Assembly: GCA_019633985.1 (NCBI GenBank)
Contig: JAHQWE010000075.1
Location: forward strand, 1-64,000
Length of the DNA: 64,000 nucleotides
Origin: Acidiferrobacterales bacterium
GTDB lineage: Bacteria > Pseudomonadota > Gammaproteobacteria > Arenicellales > Poriferihabitantaceae
Direction: 5' to 3'
Below, piece by piece: positions 16,251 through 24,403 of the stretch; the stretch's first letter is position 1, and every line of letters begins with the position of its first letter. Both the position numbers and the translations under genes were made by a program. The notes under the pieces were generated by a model. It worked only from the letters and a program-made list of their open reading frames with translations. It ran no database searches and was not told the origin of the DNA.

Positions 16251-17384
16251 GTGAAATTGTTCAATCGGATATTTGGAAAGCCCAAAATTAGTCTCCATTT
16301 TAATCACGGGCCCTTTCTCGAAATCGAATCTGGTTCCGGTCACTATGACGTTCTGATGTATGACGGAGACGAGTTAGTTCATACCTCGAAAATTCCTGAA
16401 AAACACTGGACAAAAGCCAATCGCAAATACTTCTGTAACTGGAAAATCGAAGTAAGAAACTCGTTTGGAAAAAAAGTGCTCTCCCACAGAATGGACCTGC
16501 GTAATCAGATCATCCGAATCAATCTTGATTCTAAGAGTCTGGGAGATACTTTAGCATGGGTACCACAAGTTCACGCGTTCTCAAAAAAACACAAAAACTG
16601 TCGCGTCTATGTATCTCAATTTTGGCCTGATTTATTTGACCAGAAAAAGTATCCTGAACTCCAGTTTATTCAACCAGAGACTGTCGTTGAGAATTGTTAC
16701 GCCACCTACAATCTTGGATACTATTTTGAGAACACCTCCTGGCATCATCCCCTAGATCCACGAAAACAACCTCTTGGAAAAGTAGCCGCTGATATCCTCG
16801 GCATTCCATATGTGGAAAGCCGACCGTATCTGCAAATTCCGACTTATCACGCAGATCTGCACAAGAAAACTGTTTGCATCGCGACCGCCTCGACCGCGGA
16901 GTGTAAATTATGGAACCACCATAATGGCTGGCAAAAAATAATCGACTATCTAGTAAAACTGAACTATGAAGTTCTCGTAGTGCAAAAAGAGCCAACTTTG
17001 CTCAAAAACGTCACTGATGAAACTGGAGACAAACCGATTGGGAAAAGGATCGAACGAATTTTACAGTGCGATTTTTTTATTGGCCTTGGATCGGGATTAT
17101 CCTGGTTAGCGTGGGCGTTAGAAAAACCGGTAATATTGATTTCTGGATTTAGTGAACCCTGGGCAGAGTTTGAATCTCTTTGTGAGAGAGTGATAAACCA
17201 AGATGTTTGTCATGGTTGCTGGAATGACCCGACTGTCGTATTTGATCGAAATGACTGGTACTGGTGTCCCCGACACAAGAATACCGATCGCGCATTCGAA
17301 TGCAGCACTTCGATTACAGAAGATATGGTGCGGGTTTCGATCCAGAAGCTCGAAAAACAATTCAAATCCCAACCAATTCAGTGA
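16251..17384 (+). CDS. Autotransporter-type protein O-heptosyltransferase (TibC/BAHT-like)
   Basis: A 377-aa glycosyltransferase of the bacterial autotransporter heptosyltransferase type (TIGR04414-like). It has a β-rich N-terminal domain, a GT-B nucleotide-sugar domain with FIGLGSGLSWLAWALEKPVILISGF, and near the C-terminus four cysteines in the order C-x2-C-x15-C-x11-C (VCHGCWND, WCPRHKN, FECS), matching the iron-binding site of this family. These enzymes put ADP-heptose-derived heptose on Ser residues of passenger proteins in the cytoplasm. GTG 16251 is chosen because AGAGGA lies six bases upstream, inside the DUF6502 coding end. No autotransporter gene is in the window; two Ser-rich lipoprotein genes lie just upstream on the opposite strand. 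Confidence 0.85.
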   Translation: MKLFNRIFGKPKISLHFNHGPFLEIESGSGHYDVLMYDGDELVHTSKIPEKHWTKANRKYFCNWKIEVRNSFGKKVLSHRMDLRNQIIRINLDSKSLGDTLAWVPQVHAFSKKHKNCRVYVSQFWPDLFDQKKYPELQFIQPETVVENCYATYNLGYYFENTSWHHPLDPRKQPLGKVAADILGIPYVESRPYLQIPTYHADLHKKTVCIATASTAECKLWNHHNGWQKIIDYLVKLNYEVLVVQKEPTLLKNVTDETGDKPIGKRIERILQCDFFIGLGSGLSWLAWALEKPVILISGFSEPWAEFESLCERVINQDVCHGCWNDPTVVFDRNDWYWCPRHKNTDRAFECSTSITEDMVRVSIQKLEKQFKSQPIQ

Positions 17385-17417
17385 AATCATATCACCGTTT
17401 CTCAGAGGCTATTTTTC

Positions 17418-18575
17418 ATGGTATCCCAAAATAAAAATAAGTCTCGTAGAGCCTTGGTAGCGCACCTCTCAAAAATTCGCGAACTGGGCTATAAAGAAGC
17501 ACAGGGCTTACCGCAGGGTTTTTACCTTGATCCCTGGTGGACGCGTCAGGAAAAAACTCATCTTTTTGAAAAACAATGGGTCTGTGTCGGTCGACGGCAA
17601 GAAGTTCAAAATCAGGGAGACTTCTTCACCTGTAGTGTGTCTGATGAAGCAATTGTCGTTATTCACAGCAACGACGGGGAAATCAGAGCACTTTCCAATG
17701 TTTGTCGCCATCGCGGGACAGTAATTATGGAAGGCGCAGGTAACACGCACCAATTATTATGTCCCTATCACCATTGGAGATACGACACGTTCGGACGGTT
17801 AATTAACGCGCCAGCAATACAGCCTTCGGAAAATTTCAACCCGGAAAAATGTCACCTCCCGATGTTCCATCTTGAAGTCTGGCAGGGATTTATATTCATC
17901 TGCATCGCGGATCAACCTGCCCCTTTGGCCCCGCAGCTAGAAGCGATGGAAAGACAAATTGCGCCCTATCATCTGGAAGATATGCATTTACACTTTCAGA
18001 CCACCGAAACCTGGAGGGTCAACTGGAAAATTCTGCTAGAGAATTTTATGGAGGGATATCACCTTTCACCACTACACAGAAAAACGTTGCACAAGGTAAA
18101 TCCTTCCCGTCTGTGCAAACACCTGTTTCCTGGTGACCTACATTTCGGTTATCAAGTCGGGTTCACTTCTCGAATTCCCGATAATGCAGTGGGACACCGT
18201 GATCTCACCCCTGAACAACTAAATACCTGCGTCATGTTTGCAATTCCACCCGGTCTTACAGTCGGTGTAGGAAGCGACTACTCCTCTTTTCTTTGCATCC
18301 AACCGAACTCCAGCGAGTCCGTGACCATTAAAATGGGACTCATTTTTCACGGCACAGACTGGGGACAGACGGAAATCGATCACGCAGTCTCCTTGTTTCA
18401 AGAGACGATGAAGGAGGATAAATCTGTTTTATTGCGTGTTCAAAAAGGAATGCGGTCTACGCGCTATCAACCTGGCCCGCTAGCCCCGGCCAATCTTGAG
18501 GGGACCATCTGGGATTTTTACCAATACCTTGCGCGCTATACGGAACCAGACGAAGGGCGCCTATTTACTGATTAG
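17418..18575 (+). CDS. Rieske non-haem iron oxygenase, alpha subunit (GbcA-like)
   Basis: A 385-aa ring-hydroxylating-type oxygenase. The Rieske [2Fe-2S] ligands are Cys96, His98, Cys115 and His118 (CRHRG and CPYHHW). The mononuclear iron site has His215 and His220 in NFMEGYHLSPLH, with an acidic ligand further on. The C-terminus (RVQKGMRSTRYQPGPL) resembles GbcA/choline-monooxygenase-like oxygenases that demethylate quaternary amines rather than aromatic dioxygenases. No reductase gene is adjacent, so electrons must come from elsewhere. It follows the heptosyltransferase by 33 bases with an AGAGG SD and overlaps the convergent homocysteine methyltransferase gene by 15 bases. The substrate is uncertain. 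Confidence 0.88.
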   Translation: MVSQNKNKSRRALVAHLSKIRELGYKEAQGLPQGFYLDPWWTRQEKTHLFEKQWVCVGRRQEVQNQGDFFTCSVSDEAIVVIHSNDGEIRALSNVCRHRGTVIMEGAGNTHQLLCPYHHWRYDTFGRLINAPAIQPSENFNPEKCHLPMFHLEVWQGFIFICIADQPAPLAPQLEAMERQIAPYHLEDMHLHFQTTETWRVNWKILLENFMEGYHLSPLHRKTLHKVNPSRLCKHLFPGDLHFGYQVGFTSRIPDNAVGHRDLTPEQLNTCVMFAIPPGLTVGVGSDYSSFLCIQPNSSESVTIKMGLIFHGTDWGQTEIDHAVSLFQETMKEDKSVLLRVQKGMRSTRYQPGPLAPANLEGTIWDFYQYLARYTEPDEGRLFTD

Positions 18576-19496
18576 TCGGGTTCGCAGTTCAGCAATATGT
18601 TTGGGACCAATTCCGCAGCAACCTCCTACAATAGATACCCCCTCTTGAATCCAATCTATCGAGGCATTCGCAAATTCCCTCGGAGAACACACGCTATCGA
18701 AATTCATCCTAAGGTTCGAAAACGAGCCTGAATTCGGGTAGGCCGCTACGGGAGCATTGAACTGCTGACGTAAAATGCCTAATGCTGCATGAGTGACGTC
18801 GATATCGCTATGCATGATTGCAGGAATTATTTTGTGATGCCGACAGCAGCCAAGCAGCTCATTGAGGACTTCTCCCAGCGATCGTGAAACTCCGTCCAAA
18901 CTCCGGGTCACTACTTGGTCTTTATTTCCTTCCCTATCCCACTCACAGGTCAGACCCAGTATTAGGGGCAACCCGAAGGGTTCTACCGCCTCCAACATAG
19001 TCAATGACAGATCAACATCAAACAGCATCTCGAGGGCAAACAAATCGACCCCTGCATCGACTAGCACCCCCGCCTGTTCTTGATAGTTTTTCAGCAACTC
19101 CCGACTCTTCGGCAATTTACTTCGATCTGAATTGGCCGAAAATGTAGAGATAGAGCCAGCCGCCCATAACCCGTTGCGGTCCAACCCAGTTGCCGACACC
19201 GCACGGTCAAACAGATTCACCGATTGTCGATTCATCCATTCGAGTCTTTCCGCTAATCCAACCGGTTTCAATACATGCCTGGCCAGCGCAAAACTGTTCA
19301 CAATATGAATAACGGAGCCAGCTCGCAGGTAGTCCTCGTGTATCGATTGGACAATGACGCCATGCTGTTGCAGCGCCATCGCACTCCATCCTTGTTCTTC
19401 GATGGGTAGACCTCGACGCTCCAGTTCCGTACCTAGCGCACCATCCATTAAATTAGGTGGGTCACCAGTGAGCATTTGCATTAAATTTTTTGGCAT
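18561..19496 (-). CDS. Homocysteine S-methyltransferase family protein
   Basis: A 311-aa TIM-barrel methyltransferase of the MmuM/BHMT family, normal length. It begins LMDGALGTELERRG, and the zinc-binding cysteines are in LILGLTCEWD and the C-terminal IVGGCCGIGPKHI. It moves a methyl group from a donor such as S-methylmethionine, betaine or a sulfonium compound to homocysteine (or a relative), giving methionine. The donor cannot be read from sequence. Its 3' end overlaps the Rieske oxygenase gene by 15 bases on the opposite strand, and its 5' end is divergent from the response regulator. The neighbouring quaternary-amine genes make a betaine-type donor plausible. Confidence 0.9.
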   Translation of the reverse strand: MPKNLMQMLTGDPPNLMDGALGTELERRGLPIEEQGWSAMALQQHGVIVQSIHEDYLRAGSVIHIVNSFALARHVLKPVGLAERLEWMNRQSVNLFDRAVSATGLDRNGLWAAGSISTFSANSDRSKLPKSRELLKNYQEQAGVLVDAGVDLFALEMLFDVDLSLTMLEAVEPFGLPLILGLTCEWDREGNKDQVVTRSLDGVSRSLGEVLNELLGCCRHHKIIPAIMHSDIDVTHAALGILRQQFNAPVAAYPNSGSFSNLRMNFDSVCSPREFANASIDWIQEGVSIVGGCCGIGPKHIAELRTRLISK

Positions 19497-19611
19497 AAAA
19501 TGTCGTGAAGAAGTTCCTCAACGCTGTCGAGATAGTCTAAATAGATTAGATGCTTGTTACAGCGTGATCATATATCCTGTCACATCTATTTCCACTTACC
19601 AAGATCTATCA

Positions 19612-20244
19612 TTGAGTACCACGATTTTAATCGTCGACGATCACGCCCTTTTTCGTACCGGGCTGCAGCTCATTCTGTCGCAAAGCCAAAATAACTATGT
19701 TGCGTTGGAAGCTTCGTCCATCATGGAGGCAGTGGCATTTTCCGAATCTGAGGTTGACGCTATATTTCTCGACATCCAAATGCCGGGGTTAAATGGCCTT
19801 GACGGGTTGAAGGTGATTCAACATCGTTTTCCCGAAGTACCCGTGGTTATCATATCGGCCAGCGATTCGACCAATGACCAACAGATCGCGTATGAGCGAG
19901 GCGCTCGCGGTTTCTTGCACAAATCATCGTCAGCAGAAGATATTTTTTCCTGTTTGGAAACCGTACTGGCAGGACAATCCGCCAATTTGATCACTGATTT
20001 TCCGGATAAAGTGGCTGGCCCAACCTCCTCGGCAATCGGTGAGGAGCTTACTCCCCGTCAGCTTGAAGTACTCAATATGCTTTGCCAGGGAAAGTCGAAC
20101 AAACTCATCGCGCGCAATCTTGGAATGGCAGAAAACACGGTGAGAGTGCATGTATCTGCAATCCTGTCTATACTGAATGCCAGTAGCCGAACCGAAGCGT
20201 CACTAATCGCACAACAACGTAAAATCATTTCGTTACCTCTATGA
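19612..20244 (+). CDS. NarL/FixJ-family response regulator
   Basis: About 210 aa with an N-terminal receiver domain (ILIVDDHALFRTGLQ; phospho-acceptor Asp54 in IFLDIQMPG) and a C-terminal LuxR-type helix-turn-helix (ELTPRQLEVLNMLCQGKSNK and MAENTVRVHVSAIL). The start is set at TTG 19612, just ahead of the receiver's first strand. The open frame runs further upstream, but that part overlaps the homocysteine methyltransferase gene and does not resemble the family. It overlaps the hybrid kinase gene by ATGA, so the two form a two-component pair. The target genes are unknown. Confidence 0.9.
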   Translation: MSTTILIVDDHALFRTGLQLILSQSQNNYVALEASSIMEAVAFSESEVDAIFLDIQMPGLNGLDGLKVIQHRFPEVPVVIISASDSTNDQQIAYERGARGFLHKSSSAEDIFSCLETVLAGQSANLITDFPDKVAGPTSSAIGEELTPRQLEVLNMLCQGKSNKLIARNLGMAENTVRVHVSAILSILNASSRTEASLIAQQRKIISLPL

Positions 20245-21968
20245 GGCTGCTTCCGCGATTTCGCGAAGACCGCGTACTTCGAGAACAGGTTGCGCTGGTC
20301 TATCGTAACTACTTGCCTGGTATCGTCGGTTTCTATTTGACAACGGTGATGGCTGCGGTGGTGCTGGACATCGTCTCTGATCCGAAAAATATTTATCTTT
20401 GGCTCACAGTCAGCACCATTATTTGCGCTTTTGCATTGTTTGATTACATATCAAACAGGCATGTTGAATTTATCCCAAGGGTACAGGCTATCAAGCAAGT
20501 TATCGCATTGCTGGGGATGGGAATTATCTGGGGGCTGTACCCTTTGCTGTATTCCGATGGTGAAAGTACTGTAATAATGACTACGGTCACGTCACTGTCC
20601 GCCGGCCTGGCAGCGGCGGCGCTGGCAATGCAATCCCCTTGCCTTCCGGTATTTCTTGCGTTTGCTCTACCCAATCTCACAGGCCTCACGGTAGCGTTGT
20701 TTTTACTCGGTGGGGTAGTCTTTAACGCGCTAGGTATTGCGTCCCTGATGTTTGTGACCGTGTTAATCTGGTTTGCGATGAACATGGAGAGAACGGTCAA
20801 GGAATCCATCGAATTACGATTTAGAAACATCGATCTGATAGATCAACTACAAGAGGCGATCACGGAAACTCAGGAAGCAAACAAGGCCAAATCCGTGTTT
20901 CTAGCTTCAGCAAGTCATGATCTGCGACAACCTCTCCATGCGCTCGGCCTGTTTGTAGAGGGGCTTCGTAGCACGCCATTGACGGAATCTCAGGACAATT
21001 TTGTTTCGCATATTTCTGCCGCCTCCTGCGCCGCTGGAGAGATGCTCAATATGTTACTAGACTTTTCCAAATTGGATGCTGGAGTCGTCGATTTTCATCC
21101 GAAGCCGTTTCAGCTCCAACCGTTGCTGAATAAACTGGAAAATGAGCTCGCGGCTAGTGCAGAAAATAAAGGACTGATATATCGCACCCGCGAAACACCC
21201 CTTGTGACCGATGCGGATCCGGCACTCGTTGAGCTCATCATGCGCAATCTGATCAGCAATGCGATTCGCTATACAGAGCAGGGAGGTGTTTTGGTCGCAT
21301 GCCGGAAACGCAGTAAGAATACGATCTCAGTGGAGGTTTGGGACACCGGCATTGGAATTCCGCAGTCAGAAGTATCCAATATCTTTAAGGAGTTTCATCA
21401 ACTGGGAAATCCGGAGAGAGACAGACGAAAAGGGTTTGGCCTGGGACTGGCCATTGCCAGTGGCCTTGCGGCAACCTCTGGTTCGGAAATCACGGTCGAT
21501 TCAAAATTGGGAAAGGGTTCAGTTTTCAAACTGTTGCTTCCTGAATCGAAGAGCGCTGTAGTAGAAGATATTCCTCAAGATAGACCGTTGACACGCTTTG
21601 ATGGTGCACACGTCATTCTGATAGACGATGAAGCATCCATCCGTATTGCCATGTATCAACTGTTAACAGCGTGGGGGTGCAAATGCGAAGTCGCCGAATC
21701 TGCTGAAGAGGCTCTTTCAATTCTCGGCGGCAGAGTTCCTGACTTAATGATTGTCGATTATCGACTACGTAACAATCAGACAGGTGGGCAGGCAATAGAA
21801 CGCATTCGATCAGAAATCGATGCATCCATTCCAGCAGCAATTATTACCGGGGATACGGCACCGGAAAGATTGAGAGAAGCACAGTCTTATCACGCCCATT
21901 TGTTACATAAACCAACCTCCACAAATCAGCTGCAAATCACCATGCAAGATCTGTTAGGCGGAAAATAA
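20241..21968 (+). CDS. Hybrid sensor histidine kinase with C-terminal receiver
   Basis: A 575-aa membrane kinase. The first 180 residues contain about six hydrophobic helices and no large periplasmic loop. Then comes HisKA with phospho-acceptor His226 (LASASHDLRQPLHAL), HATPase with Asn340 (NLISNAIRYT), DTGIGIP at 368-374 and GFGLGLA, and a receiver domain at about 455-570 with Asp506 (LMIVDYRLR). The 'DLRQPLHAL' form is shared with cytoplasm-sensing kinases of the NahK/ErcS' type. It is translationally coupled (ATGA) to the response regulator upstream, giving a His-Asp and probably receiver-modulated pathway. The signal is unknown. Confidence 0.92.
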   Translation: MRLLPRFREDRVLREQVALVYRNYLPGIVGFYLTTVMAAVVLDIVSDPKNIYLWLTVSTIICAFALFDYISNRHVEFIPRVQAIKQVIALLGMGIIWGLYPLLYSDGESTVIMTTVTSLSAGLAAAALAMQSPCLPVFLAFALPNLTGLTVALFLLGGVVFNALGIASLMFVTVLIWFAMNMERTVKESIELRFRNIDLIDQLQEAITETQEANKAKSVFLASASHDLRQPLHALGLFVEGLRSTPLTESQDNFVSHISAASCAAGEMLNMLLDFSKLDAGVVDFHPKPFQLQPLLNKLENELAASAENKGLIYRTRETPLVTDADPALVELIMRNLISNAIRYTEQGGVLVACRKRSKNTISVEVWDTGIGIPQSEVSNIFKEFHQLGNPERDRRKGFGLGLAIASGLAATSGSEITVDSKLGKGSVFKLLLPESKSAVVEDIPQDRPLTRFDGAHVILIDDEASIRIAMYQLLTAWGCKCEVAESAEEALSILGGRVPDLMIVDYRLRNNQTGGQAIERIRSEIDASIPAAIITGDTAPERLREAQSYHAHLLHKPTSTNQLQITMQDLLGGK

Positions 21969-22176
21969 ATATCGGGAGAAACGGAGATACCGAGGAGAAA
22001 TTCCGTAGATGCTATAGCCACCAGAAGCTGTGTAGTTTCAAAGTCGCTTCGGTAGCAAACTGAACCACCGCACTAAAATAGCGAGTGTGTCAATACTCTA
22101 CCTGCAACAACTTATTTGCGTTGCTAGATATCCAAATAGCATAGGGATAGTATTCTGTCGCCAACGTTCAGACACA

Positions 22177-22710
22177 TCAAATTCTGTCTGCAATCGGATC
22201 CGGACAATACGCTCGTCTTCGGCAGGATAGACAATGTTCACCAAGATAAAGGTCGTCTATCCAGGCCATAAGCTTGCGCAGAGACTCAGGGTCATCAAAT
22301 AGAAAGCCTGCTTCGAAATTTCTTTTGTCTTCGTGTTTGCTCCCCAATCCCGCCCCTGTGAGATTCGGGGAACCAACGAACGCTATTCTGCCGTCAATGA
22401 CAACTGCTTTGGTGTGAACTCTCGGGCACAGTATACGTTCGAACAAGTCATTCTTTATAAGTGTTTCATTGCGATCGAAATCATCCCTGAACCTTGGGCC
22501 AGGCTCTTTCGCATGGATCAACCGAACTCCGACTCCTCTCTCCACGAGCTCCGACAGCAGATCAAGGAACGGAACAAACTCTCCATGGTTTTCCACGTAC
22601 ATATCCTTGATATCCGCCGTCACAATCCAGACATAAGCACGAGCACAAGGGATATGCTGCAGAACCAGCTCGTGATAAATCTCTCTATTTAGTAGCAGAC
22701 GATGCACCAA
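22177..22710 (-). CDS. Single-HKD phospholipase D-like protein
   Basis: A 177-aa protein with one HKD motif, HTKAVVIDGRIAFVGSPNLT (His99, Lys101, Asp106, then the GS.N signature). One HKD per chain implies that a dimer forms the active site, as in Nuc-type endonucleases and some helicase-associated PLD domains. No signal peptide is seen, so it is probably cytoplasmic. The C-terminus has CLSCRRRAYCPDP, a small cysteine group that could bind a metal. The start is either TTG 22710 or GTG 22707, with GGTG upstream. It may cut DNA or RNA, or act on lipids. It does not lie beside a helicase or toxin gene. Confidence 0.75.
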   Translation of the reverse strand: MVHRLLLNREIYHELVLQHIPCARAYVWIVTADIKDMYVENHGEFVPFLDLLSELVERGVGVRLIHAKEPGPRFRDDFDRNETLIKNDLFERILCPRVHTKAVVIDGRIAFVGSPNLTGAGLGSKHEDKRNFEAGFLFDDPESLRKLMAWIDDLYLGEHCLSCRRRAYCPDPIADRI

Positions 22711-22744
22711 CTTTCACCATCACATTGCCCGAAGTTTTCACTAT

Positions 22745-23062
22745 CTAAACGGGCATTTCCATTAACTCAGAAACTTCTAATGACCCGCCAATCTCCAGAA
22801 ACGGGCAATCCTGTGCGATCTTGATAGCTGCGTCCAGCGATTCAGCCTGAACTATTGTGTATCCCGACATCGCCGTAGTACTACCTTCAATGACGCTACC
22901 ATCTGGATTTACCGTGGTTGTGTCTTTCAATGGTGCTGCAGGTACCAAAACCGCCTTACCCAGCGAATTCAGCCATTCCCGATACTTCGCGAAATGGGCT
23001 TTTCCCTCTTCAGGTGACGAAGGTTGTTCACCACCTAAATACGACATCATAAATGTTTTCAT
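22745..23062 (-). CDS. YCII-related (DGPF) domain protein
   Basis: A 105-aa protein with the YCII fold. It starts MKTFMMSYLGGEQPSSPEE, has a short conserved middle (WLNSLGKAVLVPAAPLKD), the phrase GYTIVQAESLDAAIKIAQDCPFL, and ends in strand IGGSLEVSELMEMP. These small proteins form dimeric ferredoxin-like barrels and often accompany ECF sigma factors, but none is adjacent here. An AGGTAAAACA sequence before the ATG serves as SD. The biochemical function of this subgroup is unknown. Confidence 0.88.
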   Translation of the reverse strand: MKTFMMSYLGGEQPSSPEEGKAHFAKYREWLNSLGKAVLVPAAPLKDTTTVNPDGSVIEGSTTAMSGYTIVQAESLDAAIKIAQDCPFLEIGGSLEVSELMEMPV

Positions 23063-23140
23063 TGTTTTACCTGAAGTTTTAATTATTTATTGCTTCGACC
23101 GATTGATAGCTAAACGCACAAGTTCACCCTAGAGAGGATT

Positions 23141-23479
23141 CTAGTACTCTTCTAGATATTTTCCGTAGACCCAACCTGTGGTCTGCCGATAGCGGATTTT
23201 GCACCAGCGCATATCGACCACCAGTTGTCTTTCTTTCTGACTGAAGCTCTCCCATTCAATGCTACTAAACTCGGGGAAACAGCCCAGATTTTCAAGGTCG
23301 GTCGAATTTGCTCTTAATTTACCTACTACGCGGAACTTTGTGGACGGACCTAATCGCATGTTGAGCACACTATTTTCTTCAATGCCATATACCTGCCATG
23401 CATCCGGACCGTCCGCCTCAGCATACAAAGGGCCATGAAAGAAAAGGCTGATAGCGAGAATGACAATTCGAATCATCAC
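23141..23479 (-). CDS. Secreted bacterial SH3-domain protein
   Basis: About 112 aa with a signal peptide (ILAISLFFHGPLYAEA) and a single bacterial SH3 domain: NSVLNMRLGPSTKFRVVGKLRANST and, at the end, TTGWVYGKYLEEY. Such domains usually bind peptidoglycan or a partner protein in the periplasm. The start codon overlaps the stop of the upstream amidase gene (GTGATG at the junction), so the two are translationally coupled and probably work together on the wall. No catalytic domain is present. Confidence 0.85.
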   Translation of the reverse strand: MMIRIVILAISLFFHGPLYAEADGPDAWQVYGIEENSVLNMRLGPSTKFRVVGKLRANSTDLENLGCFPEFSSIEWESFSQKERQLVVDMRWCKIRYRQTTGWVYGKYLEEY

Positions 23480-24111
23480 AAACTCTCAGGATCAATAAAG
23501 TCCAGTTGATTCAAATGCGGCAATAATAACTTACCAGGACAAGCGGTATTCTTAAAATCACGATGTACAAACACACGACGATCTTGCGGGCTTAATACTC
23601 CCAGGTTTTTCATTGGTTTAAACTGCCCATACTCAGGATGGCTTGGATTATGCTTCAACCAGCCCAAAAATGCCGACAACAGGTGGATCCGTTTTGAAAA
23701 CTCAATACCTGCGGTAGCTTCTGATTCAAAATTTCCCGCGATGGCCAGTCCAATTCCTTTGGTATTGTGGCCCTTTGTATGTGCCCCAGTCCGATCCTCT
23801 CCTCTCCCTTCACAAATAACAACACCGGAATGACGCTTCACGAAATAGGCAACAAAGCTATAGGGCACATCGGCTCCAAGATCTGCTTCACGAATCACCT
23901 GCAGCCGCTGCATATTTTTCTTGATCGCGCTCTCACGCTCCCAAAGATTTGGTGTTGAGTCATCTGAATCCACTAGAACTGTGTGATGAATAACGACGTG
24001 AGTTCTTCTTGAGCGAGCTACCTTGCGACCTTTTCTTGGTTTGGCTGAATCTGCGCCCCATGCATTTCGATCAAGAAATGTTAGCCCCGATGTAATATCG
24101 AATTTTGCCAT
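23476..24111 (-). CDS. Peptidoglycan-recognition/N-acetylmuramoyl-L-alanine amidase domain protein
   Basis: A 211-aa Amidase_2/PGRP-like protein. The zinc ligands expected for the family are visible as HVVIHHTV and the late VHRDFKNTACPG (His and Cys). The middle YSFVAYFVKRHSGVVICEGRG and GIGLAIAGNFE match the PGRP core. It would cut the bond between MurNAc and L-Ala. ATG 24111 has a GGAAGGT SD six bases upstream; a longer frame to 24174 lacks support. No signal peptide is visible, so the enzyme may act inside the cell or leave by another route. It is coupled to the SH3 protein gene. Confidence 0.88.
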   Translation of the reverse strand: MAKFDITSGLTFLDRNAWGADSAKPRKGRKVARSRRTHVVIHHTVLVDSDDSTPNLWERESAIKKNMQRLQVIREADLGADVPYSFVAYFVKRHSGVVICEGRGEDRTGAHTKGHNTKGIGLAIAGNFESEATAGIEFSKRIHLLSAFLGWLKHNPSHPEYGQFKPMKNLGVLSPQDRRVFVHRDFKNTACPGKLLLPHLNQLDFIDPESL

Positions 24112-24372
24112 GGCGATACCTTCCCTATTTGTATTGCGAGACCCTACATTACTGTACCAGTATGAAAAAACCAACTATAGGTTCAGAATTGCTTGGCCGC
24201 CCCCTCTCGTGAAGTGTTAGTAGGCTGGAAGCAGTATCCCGGCAGCGTTACAATAAAAACTTCATGCACTTTCGTAGAAGAGATGTTCCGCATTGTCAGT
24301 AAAAATCATATTGACATTTTCGTCCACTTTTCCAATCGCAAGTTGCTGAATCCACTCCCACTTTGAATCAAC

Positions 24373-24402
24373 AATCCCTAAATAATCCCTAAATAATCCC
24401 TA
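24373..24402. repeat. 11-bp direct repeat abutting a start codon
   Basis: AATCCCTAAAT occurs twice in tandem (24373-24383, 24384-24394), followed by a partial third copy ending two bases before the ATG of the GT2 gene. It takes the place of a normal SD. Slippage here would change the leader length. Confidence 0.7.
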
Positions 24403-24403
24403 C

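Noticed and set aside
19354-19611. N-terminal extension of the response regulator
   Set aside because: It overlaps the divergent methyltransferase gene and does not resemble a receiver domain, which begins right after TTG 19612.
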